A DNA stretch of 64,000 nt from Viscum album (taxonomy: Eukaryota > Streptophyta > Magnoliopsida > Santalales > Viscaceae), in contig OY728125.1 in NCBI GenBank assembly GCA_963277665.1, forward strand, positions 1,715,804,889 through 1,715,868,888, read 5' to 3'. Under the pieces are notes generated by a model that did no database searches, had not been told where the DNA came from, and was given only the letters and a program-made list of their open reading frames with translations. Below are positions 1-11,721 of the stretch, piece by piece. Position 1 is the stretch's first letter. Every line of letters starts with the position of its first letter. A program made the translations under genes and the position numbers.

Positions 1-1179
1 ATAATTGGATTAATGATAAAACTAAGACTTTTAGTATGATATTAGTGAATGAATTAAGTGATTTATTTAGGTCATGGATGAACCAATGGATTTTTAGTGT
101 GAAGAAGAGAGGATATAGGGTGGCCTTTTGTAAGTGGGGGGAGAGGACACACTAGGAATTTTTGAAAAGAAAATTGTGTGGAACTGTTTTTATAATTCTA
201 AAAGAATAAATATAGGTAATTTATATATAATAGAATATATTTGGTCTAAATAAGGTACCCAATGGGTTTTGGAAAATAATATTAGTCATTTTACCCCTAT
301 CTTTTTAGTTTACCCCATCGGTAAACCCATTTTCACCTTGAATGTGGTAATTCATTTTGGTTCTTTTACTATTCATAAAGTAAAAAAATTATGTTGACCC
401 TATTATAAATTATAAATTAATATGATTAAAAATATTATATCCATTTTTACAAATTCTTTTTATATAATTAATATATTTTAGTTTACAAATAAACCTGCAT
501 ACGTGATGAGAAAGTTGTTTTCCAAAGAGTAACATTTTTTAAACATATAAAGTTTTAACATCACCATTCAATATTTAATTGATTAAAATAAACAAAATTG
601 GTTTGATAAATATATAATTAAACTAATTTTACTTTTAAAATTATATTGAAACAAATTTTTGGTTTTAAAATCTTGTAATGAAAATAAAATAGTTAAAAAA
701 CTAATAATTTAAAATATTTAATTAAAATTTTATCTTTTTTGAAAATTCAAAAAAAAAATCTATACATAATAATTTTAAAGACTAGATTTGAAAAATATAT
801 TTTATTTTTTCAAATAAATTTCTTAAAAATCTGGAAAAATAACTACTTATATTTGTAAAAAAAAATTAATTTTTTTTAGAAAATACTATTTTCAAAATAT
901 ATAACGACTTTCTAAAAATAAAATTCTTTTTATCGATATATTTTATTTTTATGAAACAATAATAACTAATATTTTAAAATTAGTTATTTCTATACATCCT
1001 TTTAATTTAAAAACTATATTATAGTGATCATGTTTAAATAATAATATTAGTAATATATCATGGTTTTTCGAGACTCAGTGTCACGTGTGACACATGCTAA
1101 ACTCGATGTTTCCTGTTACACAAGATATCAACAAAAATTAATTAATTGAAAATAATTCATAAATAACCCGGGTGTTACA
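1..1179 (-). repeat. Element A 3' LTR (partial, U3 end)
   Basis: The right edge reads GGGTGTTACA on the plus strand, so the minus-strand LTR opens TGTAACACCC. The sequence aligns along its length with 17940-19067: both contain a shared tttccaaagag segment, a similar block around the TATA box, and the same distal block with the cagtgtcac motif. Only the U3 and the promoter region are in the window; R and U5 lie to the left of position 1. There is no coding sequence. Confidence 0.85.
124..134 (-). promoter_or_regulatory. Degenerate TATA box of the element A 3' LTR
   Basis: Minus strand reads CTTACAAAAGGCC, aligned with CTTATAAAAGGCC in the sister LTR at 18000-18010. The T to C change probably weakens it. 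The flanking CACCCTAT-like context is the same in both LTRs. Confidence 0.55.
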
Positions 1180-1191
1180 TTTACCCCCCAT
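1180..1191 (-). other. Polypurine tract of element A
   Basis: Minus strand reads ATGGGGGGTAAA directly before the LTR start TGTAACACC. This is the expected position and composition of the primer for plus-strand DNA synthesis in Ty3/gypsy elements. Confidence 0.8.
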
Positions 1192-1204
1192 AAAATGAAT
1201 TTTT

Positions 1205-2407
1205 CCCTAAAAATTCATCACTTTGATAAAAAAAATTATACTTCTGGTTCATCAATTGCTCAGGTTCCCAAATAGCTTCTTCAAACTGGTGGATTATACA
1301 CAAAACATTAACTAGGGGAGTGGTATTATTTCACAAAACTTTCTATCTACTATCTATAATATCTACTGAGTATTCATTATAATAATGATCCTTCTCTAGT
1401 GGTTTAACCACAATGTTCATTACATGTGAATAATTCGGTAAGTAATTCCTCAAGAGAGATACATAGAACACATCATGAACTTGAGAGTGATTTGGTGGTA
1501 GCATAAAACAATAAGTTATTATATTGATAAGATCAAGAATATAAAAAGGAATGATATATTTAGGTCCTAACCTTACATTATTTCTAAAATATATAATCTT
1601 ATTCAATAGATATATTCTTATGTAAACCTTGTCACCAACTTCAAATTCTAGAAAACACCACACTTATCATGAAAATGTTTCTACCGATTCTGAGATGCCT
1701 TGGTGTGTCACTAAATGGATATTATCTTATCTTCTATTTCCCCAACTTTCTCAAGCCCCAATATCTTTATTTATCCATCTTTATTCCATCACATTGGTTT
1801 TCTACACTTCTTTCAATAGAGGGATTTAAAAGGAACCTCTCGAATGCTCAAATGAAAAATATCCTCATAAGAAAACTAAACTATTGAAATTTTTTTGTCC
1901 CAAAACCCATTAAAATCCATAGAAAAAGATATCAAAATATCCTTTAGGTTTTTAATTTTTATCTTAAACTAACCATATGAGGATGATATAAAATTTTAAA
2001 AGTTAACTACATACCCAGAGTCTGTTGAAAACTTTCCTATAAAATAGATGCAATCCTCAGATCCTGGTCAAATAAAATATAATGTGGAACTCTATGAAAT
2101 CTTACCTCTTCCTAAAATTATATTTTGGAAATATGATCAAGAGATAAGTCTACTCTAATGATGGTGAAGCACAAATCCTTGTGTTGAGATCAAAAATAAC
2201 CAAAATAGAATTATGAACATTAGATGTTTTGGGAATCACGATACGAAATTCCATGGTGATGTATTCCCATTTCCTTTATGGTATGGTTAATGTTTTTAAA
2301 GTCCCCTTATACTTTTTTCTCTCATCCTTAACTTGACAACATAGAGAAAACTAACATACAAAATCTACAATATCTCTCTTCAGGCTATCACACAAGAAAT
2401 ACTCTTT

Positions 2408-2449
<42 letters not shown>

Positions 2450-2735
2450 CTCATAAGATGAATGAAGAATGATGAATGATATGATTATTCAAATATCTCA
2501 TTCTACATATCTTATATGGGTAGAACACAAATAGATTTCGTAATCCATATCATTCCACAACTTCATTTTGTGCCTCATTAATCCTCGCATGTATAGTTGG
2601 TTAAACAATCACTTGAGAAAGATAATATGTGTATTTTTACTTCTAGAAATCAATATCAATCATTTTAATTTATATAAATATTTGATCTTGGGTGATCCTA
2701 ATCATGGATATGATATCATGATCATTCTTACTCAA
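1205..2735 (-). pseudogene. Element A integrase with C-terminal chromodomain relic (decayed)
   Basis: The 3' end of pol, read on the minus strand. The longest open piece (1343-1663, 106 residues) matches the post-catalytic part of chromovirus integrases: FEVGDKVYIRI, then LGPKYIIPFYIL, then VHDVFYVSLLRNYLP, followed by a VDIIDSR end. Downstream, at about 1215-1300, a frame reads VLCIIHQFEEAIWEPE, the chromodomain-type tail. Upstream, the catalytic core (about 1700-2650) is broken by stops and shifts, and I could not place a complete D,D,E triad. A run of AT repeats at 2411-2445 lies inside it. In a live element this enzyme joins the cDNA to host DNA, and the tail may steer it to chromatin. 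Not functional here. Confidence 0.75.
2411..2445. repeat. (AT)n microsatellite
   Basis: About 17 uninterrupted AT units inside the decayed integrase of element A. A slippage product without a visible role. Confidence 0.9.
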
Positions 2736-3930
2736 ATCATCAACCACCATTTTAACTATCCTAAGGTGGCCTTGTATTGAGTAGTAATAATCATTGATCA
2801 ACTCCAGCCATATTCTTTAGCACACATTCAACTTCTTTTATATGAATATATAATTTAAACATATATGATCATTATATATCTCACACTTTTCTCCATAATC
2901 ATAAATACTCTATATAATTAATGAAAAAAATACAACATCTTACTCCAAATCATGAGTTGGTTAATTTTTCTCATAAACCATAAATTGGTGTAAGGTATAA
3001 GATATAACCATGTTATTATGAATAAGAAAAAACCCCATTCATTATGATATTCATCACTATATATTAGAAACCCTTCTACCCTATAGGATAATTTTTGTAC
3101 AAATTCACTGAATAATCTTCTCTTCAGTTACTTGAAATTACTGTCACATTTATCCATCCAAAGGAACATGAAACCTTTATGAGTTTACATGGCGAGTGGA
3201 TAAGATATTTAAGAAACATTCCCCAAAAAGGGTTGATTATATCCCACTATTCTATGAAATCTATTAATATTAGTCTCCTTGTTTGGTCTAATCCAACATT
3301 CAACAACATCCATATTTTAATGATACACCGAAATACCTTCACATGAGATTATATGTTCCAATAGTGAAACTATCTAAAGACAAAATTTAGACATCATAAA
3401 TTTTTCATACAAATTTTCCTTCCACGAGTCCTTATAAAAATTATCAAATGATATCTATTCCCTTCCTTTCTATTTTAGTATATAAGAATATCATAAATAA
3501 ATACTACCAGAAACTGATCAAGGTAATCTATAAAGACACTACTTGTTAAATCCATTAAGATAACAAGATAATTCACAAGATTGAATGGAATCACTATAGA
3601 TTCATTGTGTCCATACATTATTTGGAAGATTTTATTTGGTGTGTAATCACTATTGATGCTCAACTAATAGTACCCAAATCAAAGATCAATGATGTATAAG
3701 TGATGAGGTCCTCATAATTGATATAATAAATCATCTGTACGGGGTAGATTATACATGTTCTCTATTATGATATAGTTAAGTTCTTGATAATAAATGTAAA
3801 GATTAATTAACCCATCATTATTTTTAACAAAGGGAATTAGTTCACCCAGTAGTGATGCACTAGGTTATATAACTCTCTTATCAAGATCCTCATAGAGTGG
3901 CTTCTTTAATTCCTACAACTTAATCAAGGA
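2736..3930 (-). pseudogene. Element A reverse transcriptase and RNase H (decayed)
   Basis: Minus strand, split over several frames. At about 3690-3910 frames read KRVI, then FVKNNDGLINLYIYYQELN and NLPRTDDLLYQL, the fingers/palm start of gypsy RT (canonical KKKDGS, DYRELN, YPLPRIDD). The piece 3475-3663 reads YGHNESIVIPFNLVNYLVI, then FLVVFIYDILIY; the catalytic FIDDIL motif has become FIYDIL, losing one of two metal-binding aspartates. RNase H ends near 2715-2735 with VVDDLSKNDH, matching the canonical VVADALSR end. The remaining RNase H is too broken to map. No activity is possible. Confidence 0.8.
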
Positions 3931-4683
3931 TATTCTGTATTGAGTCTTCGGGATAGGTGTATCACTAGGAATGATTTCTATTATGAATTAAACTTCATGA
4001 CTTGGAGAAAGATAGATAAATTATTTTAGAAAAAACTTCAAAAAACTCCAGAATAATAGGTATGTCATTGATTTTGAGTATCTCATGAACCATACAAGAC
4101 AAATAGACTTCATTTATAATAATTAAAACCCACAAGGTTGATGTAATTTCCATTAGATGTTTTTAATCCCTCTAACAATGATAAATGGTCATGAGTTCAT
4201 TTTTAATATGAAATGTAACATCCCTTCCTTGTGAATTAATGTAGGGTCCATATAATGATATCTTATCCATGCATAGAATACCATAAAATTCAACTAAAGA
4301 GAAAATCCCAGGATTTACTGGAATAACTTTCCGAAAAAAATCAATCAGAGAGGCAGTATAGATTTTTGATGTGGTGATTATACCATTAATATTTTTCAAA
4401 TATAACTCAATATTCAATCATTCATATTGTAGTTAAATTCAATTTAAAAATCTATGTATAGAAAACAGTGGTTAAATCAAGAATAAAATGAGACATTAGA
4501 AGTTATAGAGTGGATGATAAGTGTACCTTTCACCACATAATTCTCGTAATCCATTTCGGTTTTCATGATCACATGAGATTTAACTTTCTATTTATTCTTA
4601 GGAGGATATTTATTTTTATCATCAAATATCATTCAATTTTGGAACTACATAGAACAATTCCCATAGTCCTTGAATTTTAATCA
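3931..4683 (-). pseudogene. Element A aspartic protease region (decayed)
   Basis: The open piece 4172-4417 (81 residues, minus) ends in FYGILCMDKISLYG and then GRDVTFHI, which corresponds to the end of gypsy retropepsin (ILGMDWL, then a short spacer and KRVTF). The catalytic DSGA-type motif upstream is not readable with confidence. The order gag - protease - RT on the minus strand supports the call. The stretches 3931-4171 and 4431-4683 are linker remnants without recognisable motifs. Confidence 0.6.
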
Positions 4684-5343
4684 TTAGAGTGTGGGTGGTG
4701 CATTAGTTGGTATCTTATTCTCTTCCATTGAATTAACCAACTCAATAATTTCATTTCTCCATTCACAGGATTTATGAGCCATGTTTCCATAATATAAGAA
4801 CCTCATATTTCCATTAAATAAATTCACTTGATTATTTTTCCCATATTTCTGGAATGATGATGGATGGAATTTATTTCCTCCATGTAATTTATTTGAGTTT
4901 TCATGAGACTTGATCATTCTTTTCTTATCAAATCGATGGTAACTGTGGTAATCTCAAAATTTACAGTTCTACCTTGAGTGATCAATAAATTAGTTATTTT
5001 TAGATACTAAATCCCCGAAGAGATAATTCCTTTTAGTGAATTGGTTTTAAGACACCAAAGAATCGATCAATTCTTCTTTATGTAATGATGAATAAACTAG
5101 AACCATACCCTGAAATACTTGTAAAATTACCTTCATAAGTACCAATAGATTCATCATTCTTATACTTCAACTCAAGGAATTCCTTTGTAATACTTGTATT
5201 TATAATAAAAGTGATCTTCATTCTAAATTATATCTTCCTAAACTCATCACATTTCTTGGATTCAATTTCTTCCTTTTAACTCATATTCTTAATAAGGTTC
5301 CACCATAAATCTGTTTCACCTAAAAAATGATAAATAGATAATA
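4684..5343 (-). pseudogene. Element A gag, 3' part with a broken zinc knuckle
   Basis: From the B junction leftward the minus strand reads YHFLGETDLWWNLIKN, then TKEFLELKYKNDESIGTYEGNFTSI. This matches the retrotransposon gag domain (LKGEADHWW, then EFLELKQG, MSVAEYE). The open piece 4684-4917 carries RFLYYGNMAHKSCEWRN, a CCHC zinc knuckle in which both leading cysteines are tyrosines or lost, with only the histidine clear. Gag is the capsid protein that packages element RNA. Element B splits this gag; the upstream half resumes at 14204. Confidence 0.75.
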
Positions 5344-7282
5344 TGTAAGACCCCAAATATTTTTTTCAATTATGGATCATGATTTCTGGTGTTTTTGAAA
5401 AATATAGGAGCTTAGAGAAATTTTAGGAGTATAGGGTGTGTACTTAAATGTACACGTCGTGTACTTGGTTGTTGCAGGTAGTCGTGTACTTTCCATTTAA
5501 TGGCCACATACATGACCGTGTGGGGTGACCTGGAGACTGCCTAAAGCAAGGCCCCATAAAGGCATATACATGTCATGTACTTTTAGAGAACATTTCGTGT
5601 ATTTTTTTTATTTGATAAATCGGACTGGGGTCACAGATCATTCACAGAAAACACTTCTTTTAACGTTGTCTCACCCAGGAGCGACCAAAGCCGAAAATGC
5701 TTCTTTAAGCCCCCAACTCATCATCCATTCTTTGAATCAACCACTATTGATTGTGTTGGAATCACCACAGTGAGTTCTTCCTTCTCCTAGAGCCTCGTCA
5801 CTTGTTTTCTCCACTTTTGAATGATATTCTTGGTTGAATTTTTTTAGACATTTTTGTATATCAACAACGTTATAGGTCAAATAAAAGTCTAGAATTCAAC
5901 TATATAGATCATACAATATTGTGGAAGGTTGTTGTGCCTTTCTGTAGATCATCTTTGAATTATATGTGTAAAAGTGCTCAATACCCTAGTTTAGGGTTTT
6001 TAATCTTTAGGGGTTTTAACCCTTTAATTCATGTTATGCCTTTATTTCTTGAGTAAGGGATATTTTTTGATAATAGGGTTTAATTACCTTGTTATGGATG
6101 TGTTTTCCCATGTTTGAACTGATATTGGACGTTGGGTCTAGTTTTTCTTATTAGGCTACTCTGTTTTCCATGTCTAGTGCGGTTAGGATGTAGTGATATT
6201 GACTGACTTAATTATGCTATGATGGCTAGTTGTTTATCCATGTAGTATATTGAGACATAGTTTGGATACTGGATATCATTTGTACACAATTAACTTACAC
6301 AAGGATGTGTAAACCTGGTGTAGTTAGACCATAGGGGAAATGGATTCTGAGGGCTTTCCCAGAGTGTTTGTTATACTTTCACGTTGTGAGACCATAGGGG
6401 GGATGGATGTGAGTGCTCCCTCAGAGTTTCTATAGTTCCACATTGTGAGACCACTGGGGGAATTGGATGTTGAGTTCCTCCATAGAGTGTCTATAGTTTA
6501 TCGTTACGAGACCACAAGGGTAATTGAATGTGATTGCATCCTCAGAGAGTCTTTGTTAAGCTGAAATAGAGGGGTTAAACTTTGAGAACATCCCTGATAT
6601 TTTCATGATATTTTTTGGTTGTTTAGTTAATAAATGTAATTGAATGTAGTTGAAACTGTTGGATTGTTTACTTATGAGTACTTCCTTGTTTATTACTTCA
6701 TTTTTCATATTACCTTCCATATATATATTCACTGATAGTTAGTCAAAGATCTTTTGGTTTTTGCCTAGTGGGATTCATGTCACACCCTATTTGGGTCATG
6801 ATTTGGGCCCAAACAGCTTATATTGTTGCAATTATAGGCAAGTGAAAGAACCCTTCTACTTCAAGTACGTTATTACTATAGAGATGGAGATCATGGGACC
6901 AAGTTGAGGCTTGCAATGCTACGGGAGTTATTTACTTGTTTCCTTTTCACTTAGTTTTAGTACTATATTCTATAATTATGACTTGTTTGGATACTTTCCT
7001 AGACATATGTGAGATGTATAATCTATATATGTGCTCCAGTTGTTTATCTACTTGCATTCTTCCACTGTTTACTGTTGCATGTTATTATTATTACTCCCTC
7101 TACTGTTATCTGTTTATTTCTGTTGTTTTACTCTGACAATGAGGGCATATTTTTTCCACTATCACACCCAAGGTCCTCACTTCTAGTTGGCATCCTATGG
7201 CTTTTAGGGAAATGCATTTGATTCCATGTGACAAATCGGGTACGGGGCACCTCTAGGTGGCACCCAGAATTGGGACATTACA
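5344..7282 (+). repeat. Element B 5' LTR
   Basis: Opens TGTAAGACCCC and closes ...GGGACATTACA, 1,939 bp. The first about 890 bp align with the truncated 3' LTR at 13335-14204: shared caatacc, tttaaccctttaat and catgtttgaac blocks. The start is rich in GTACAYG...GTGTAC motifs (5440-5590), and a tandem array of ~61-bp units lies at 6327-6560. No coding sequence. Confidence 0.88.
6327..6560 (+). repeat. ~61-bp tandem repeat in element B 5' LTR
   Basis: Four imperfect copies start with GAGACCA/TAGACCA followed by a run of G, at 6327, 6390, 6449 and 6510 (unit lengths 63, 59, 61). Each contains a GGATGTGAG-like centre, a TCAGAGT block and a closing TTGTGA. The 3' LTR is cut before this region, so its copy cannot be compared. 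Confidence 0.85.
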
Positions 7283-7285
7283 AAG

Positions 7286-7297
7286 TGGTATCAGAGG
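7286..7297 (+). other. Primer-binding site of element B (tRNA-Met type)
   Basis: TGGTATCAGAGG, three bases after the LTR end. The first 11 bases match the standard initiator Met tRNA complement used by plant LTR retrotransposons. This is the best preserved primer-binding site in the window. Confidence 0.92.
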
Positions 7298-8800
7298 AAT
7301 TCTTTTCTTCTTTGACTTACTATTTGGATCCTAAAGCCAGGGATAGGAAGGAATAGGTAGTTGGTAATAAATTGTGCCTAGGAGCAGCAAACCCGTGTAT
7401 AGGGAAAAGCTAATTTTCCTCGATTATTTCAATTTTTCTAATTTTACAATTATTATAGTTCATTTGATTTCATCGTTTAGTGATTCACATGTTTTGTGTG
7501 CTATTATCGTTGATATAATTGAGGTTCTATTTTTTTGCAACCCAATGGGATGAGGGTATGCCATCTCATGCATCATATATGAACATTCTTGAGATTACAT
7601 CTCATGCATTCTTTTCATTCTATTTAGGGTGCATTACTGATTGCATGTTGTTGTGATATATGTTGTGCTAGATATGCATGATTTTGTGATATATTCCATG
7701 AAAGAATACCTTCTATTTGATAGGGTATTACTTTTTGTAAGGATTCATTTGAATGGGCACCAATATTTAATCCCTGAGGTGTTATGGGCACTCATGGATC
7801 TGAATTTGGTGGATCATGAGTTGCTTTCACTGTTATACATGTTATGTGACATGAATATGATGCCAAACATTGAATCTCGGGGATTATGGGACCTCATGGA
7901 TCATAATTTGTCACTTTAATGTTTTTTTAGTATTTTTATGGGTCCTAGAGTAGTTTATGAGGCTTACAATCTACAAAAACCCATAATAAATGGGTTGTGT
8001 TGATGAACACATGCCATGCATCATTCTATTCAGGAAGGAACAATTTTTTTATGTACACAACGTGTACTATAAGAACATGTCATTTAATCCTTTACCATGT
8101 GACTGCCTGTGTGGGTAATAAAACGGGGTTGGGAAATCCTTAGTGGAACATTCCATTTACCAGAAGTACGCGTCATGTTGTAGTGGTCATTTGTCCAGCC
8201 GTGTTACTAACGACAAGGGTGGATTAAATCCTTCTAGTATATGTCGTGTTTGGCATAAACATGTTGTGTAGAGTCAAATGTGTATCAGATAGTGTGACTA
8301 ACGACATAGGTGGTTGAAACCTAAGCGGTATACACCATGTCTGTCACAAACACACCATGTAGTTTTGTTCTAGGAGAGAACAATGTATTTTAACCGTGTA
8401 TAGGAACTTAGGAAGGGAGAAATGATTCAAGTACATGTCATTTAAATGGATAACCCACCGTGTGTATGGTATGTTATAAGAATAGTTTTGGAATAAGTAT
8501 ATGTACATTTAAAGACTTGAGGGAACACACAGTGTAGGGGTTATACACGTCATGCATCCAAGTTTTGAATAAATTGAATGATTTATTTCTCTAATTCCTT
8601 TCTTGAACTTCTAAGTTTTTGTCCTTGAGATTATTTATCTATGGTGTGTGCTTAAACTTGCGAAGTCATGTGATTTTGACATCCTCTGGTTGTACGCTAG
8701 ATACAAGTCAATGAACAGACACCTAACATGGTAGATTAGGGACTACCAGTAGATCCTCCCATCGTGCTTTACTTGGAACCAGCCATTATCTCAGATACAG
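7298..8800 (+). other. Element B 5' untranslated leader with repeated CACGTGTAC-like motifs
   Basis: Between the primer-binding site and gag there is no matching protein domain. From about 8045 to 8560 the sequence repeats short imperfect palindromes of the form GTACACnnCGTGTA or TACACnnCATGT at least nine times. The same motif is found at the start of the LTR. The 7641-7919 open frame shows no known domain and is probably chance. Confidence 0.6.
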
Positions 8801-9660
8801 TTGTTGATGCACTGTTTTGAGAAGACTTCATGAGGTTTATGTAGACCTTCCCAAGAGTGCCATGTCCTACCCTTTCTATGAAAGAACTGATGTAGGTCTT
8901 TTAGCAACAGCATCATCTTACTTTCTCAGGGGATGGAGGACCTCACGTTGTAGAGTCATGGTTAGAAGTCATGTTGTCGATCTTCGAGAATCTAGAGACA
9001 CCTCTATAAAGGAGGGTGAAGATCGCTACTTATATTCTTCAGGGTTCCACAAAGAGATGGTGGGATGTGATCTCATAGGCGAGACACCAACAGGTTATCT
9101 CTTGGGATGAGTTCTTGTATGCCTTATACTATTACTTCTACCCATAGACTTTGAGGTACGATCGAGCTTGAGTGTTCATGAGATTAGAGTAGGGAACTCT
9201 CTCAGTCATGGAGTATTCTTCTCACTTCACAGATCATCAGCACATCACACCCATTCTAGTGGGTTATGAGTTAATTACTGCAATGAAGATTGAGGATGGT
9301 CTCAGGCATGACATCTGATCTCAGGTGAACATCTTCTGGTTGACTTCCATAAAATTCATATTCAACTAGGTGCTAATCACATAGCGGAATTTGAGGGATT
9401 ATAGGGTTGTGAGCCAGGGCGGCTCAGCATCTGGGGTTAGTACCCCTCTGAATGACAGTAAGAAGGGCCACATGGAGTCTACACATTGAGATTTGAGTAG
9501 GTGGAATACTTCCTCTAGTGGCCAGGTGGTGTGCTACCAATGTGAGAAGAGAGAGCATACGAGGACACATTTCCAGAGAGACCCAGTGGAGTGCCGATCT
9601 TGTGGAAAGATGGGTCATCTTCAGCATTTATATCAGATTTTCTCACTATAAGTTGTTGAT
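8801..9660 (+). pseudogene. Element B gag with two zinc knuckles (decayed)
   Basis: In one plus frame from about 8933 the sequence reads VVESWLEVMLSIFENLETPL, stop, then KIATYILQGSTKRWWDVIS, stop, then VISWDEF. This is the retrotransposon gag domain (EEWL..ME.IFE.L, ATY.L.G.A..WW, I.W.EF). It continues to TLSVMEYSSHFTDH. At 9532-9640 there are two zinc knuckles, CYQCEKREHTRTH and CRSCGKMGHLQHL; in both the last cysteine is gone. At least six in-frame stops. The open frame starting at 8817 is mostly a shadow in another frame. Gag would form the particle and bind RNA. Confidence 0.85.
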
Positions 9661-10342
9661 AGAGGATCTATTTAAACTTCTTATACTGGAGAAGGACCAC
9701 CAGTCCCACATCAGACATGGGGTTGGAGTTCTTCAGGGCGTTCAGGCCGATGTAGAGGTCATGGTTGCATTGTTCAGACATCGGGTTTTCGACAGCCGCA
9801 GGATGGATCAGCTCAGGGATCTCAGTCAGCTTCATAGATCTGTGGTGCAGGTCAGGCTTTTGTAATCGAGTAGATTTATCCAGAGCAAGATCCTAAACCC
9901 TCTATAGTTAGAGTTACGATTCTAGTTTCTTCGGTTATATATTTTTCACTTTTCCATACAAGGGATTCCCGTATTTTCATATCTTTCGCTGTTGTGGAGA
10001 GCCTTGGGCTCTGTATCTTTACCTCTGTTGATATATTGACCCTCGACACACCATTGGTTAATATAATAGCTAGAGTATGTTAGTGCAAGGAGTGACCTCT
10101 TGAGGTAGGTGTGTTTCACTTCTTAAGAACCTTTATGTCTTAGAGATGATGGCAATGACGTCATTCATGGAATAGACCGGTTAGTTTCCTTCCAGGTTGT
10201 TATCGATTTCTATCGATGTAGGGTGAGTTTCACGTCACCATAGGGTGGATTGTTTCTTTATAAGGGTGAATGGGATGTCCATGAGATCAAAGCATAACAC
10301 GAGCATCATGGGTTTTTAGGATTTACAATCCATATTGATAGT
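9661..10342 (+). pseudogene. Element B aspartic protease region (decayed)
   Basis: At about 9955-10080 a frame reads TRDSRIFISFAVVESLGL, then LTLDTPLVN and VCxCKE. This corresponds to the retropepsin start LFDSGATHSFIS, then the hydrophobic LGL strand and the downstream LDSPL-type turn. The DSG triad has become DSR, removing the catalytic glycine context. The second half is weak (around 10210-10320). It sits between gag and RT, as expected for gypsy elements. Confidence 0.65.
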
Positions 10343-11320
10343 TTGTATCTGGATGAACAAGGAACATCACATATGGACTTTCCACCAGTGGTGGATTGTT
10401 TTAGGGATGTCTTTCCAGAGGACTTCTTAGGTTTTTCTCCTGAGAGAGAGGTAGGATTTTCTATTGATCTTGTTCCAGGAGTGGCACCGGTGTCCATTCC
10501 TCCTTATAGGATGGCCACACCAGAGTTATAATAGCTCAATAAGTAGTTAGAGGAGTTACATGAAAAGGATATCATCTAATCCAGTACTTCTCCTTGGGTT
10601 TAGCCTGTCCTGTTTCCAAAGAAGGTTGATGGTATCCTCATACTTTGTTTGGATTATTGGAAGCTGAACCAGTTAACGCTCAAGAACCGATATCACTTTC
10701 TGAGGATTGTTGATCTCTATGATCAGCTTCGAGGAGCCTCGGTATTCTCAAAGATTTACTTGAGGTATGGTTATCATCAGTTTTGTGTTAGACCATCTGA
10801 TATACCTCTTACAGCCTTTCAAAATAGGAATTATCTATACGAGTATGAGGTTATGATGTTTGCTCTAACAAACACGCCTGTAGTTTTCATGGCACTGATG
10901 AAGCAAGTGTTCCATCCATACTTGGATTCCACTGTGGTTGTTTTCATGGACAATATCATGGTTAAATATCACACTCGATATGACTATCCAACCCATCTTA
11001 ATATCGTTTTGAGTACACTGAGAGAGCATTAGTTTTATGCTAAGCTCTAAAAATTCCATTTTGGATGGACAAGATTCAATTATTGGGTCTTGTTATCTTA
11101 GAGACAGGGGTATTAGTAGACCCAGTGAAAGTGAGAGCAGTAGTTTCCTTAGAGAAGCCAAATAATTTCATTGAGGTGAGGAGTTTTATTGGGATGGATG
11201 GTTATTACAAACATTTTATACAGGAATTTTCACACTTAATAGTTCCATTGATGAGCTTGACTAAGAAGGGTGTGAAGTACCTACGGTCAGATTATTATGA
11301 GTCAGCCTTTTAGAAGCTGA
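10343..11320 (+). pseudogene. Element B reverse transcriptase (decayed)
   Basis: Frames from 10343 read DVFPEDFLGFSPEREVGFSI, then SIPPYRMATPEL, which is the linker between protease and RT in chromoviruses. A 127-residue open piece (10649-11032) follows: DYWKLNQLTLKNRYHFLRIVD, SKIYLRYGYHQF, FALTNTPVVFMALMKQVF, and VVFMDNIMV in place of VVFIDDILV. The YxDD box is therefore DN instead of DD. Piece 11065-11313 continues with VDPVKVRAV and RSFIGMDGYYKHFI, the thumb/connection. Stops and one shift at about 11045 separate the pieces. Confidence 0.9.
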
Positions 11321-11721
11321 AAGGGAGGTTGACATTAGCATTGATACTAGTTTCTCTCGAGCTGGGAAAGAGCTATACTATTTACTATGAGGGATCAAGT
11401 ATTAGGATGGGAGTAGTGGTTATGCAAGGGGAAGGAGTCATTGCATATGGGTCTCGGCATTTGAGGTCACATGAGAGAAATTACCCGACGCATGATCTCA
11501 AGTTGGATACATTTGTTCATTTTTTACATTGTTGGAGACAATATCTATTGGGAGTGAATTTTGTGGTTTTCAATGACCAAAAAATTCTCAGGTACGTCTT
11601 CACTCAGCACGATCATAATTTGAGACAGCGGTGGTGGGTTAACTACCTTCAGTACTTTGATTTTGATCTTGCCTATACGCATGGGAAAGGAAACGTAGTG
11701 GTAATTGCGTTGAGTAGGTGA
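11321..11721 (+). pseudogene. Element B RNase H
   Basis: A 130-residue open piece, almost the full domain. It reads TIYYEGSSIRMGVVVMQ, then VIAYGSRHLRSHERNYPTHDLKL, FVVFNDQKILRYVF, and closes KGNVVVIALSR. These match gypsy RNase H (YCDAS..GLG.VLMQ, YPTHDLEL, HKSLKY, KANVVADALSR). The first catalytic aspartate of the DAS motif is Glu, and the DH of the HKSLKY region is ND. RNase H removes RNA from the RNA:DNA hybrid in active elements. Confidence 0.85.

Noticed and set aside
1629..1887. Two plus-strand open frames of 66 and 72 codons
   Set aside because: They lie opposite the decayed element A integrase and match no protein; chance frames.
8817..9110. 97-codon plus frame as a gene
   Set aside because: The gag signature is in the neighbouring frame; this one is a shadow.
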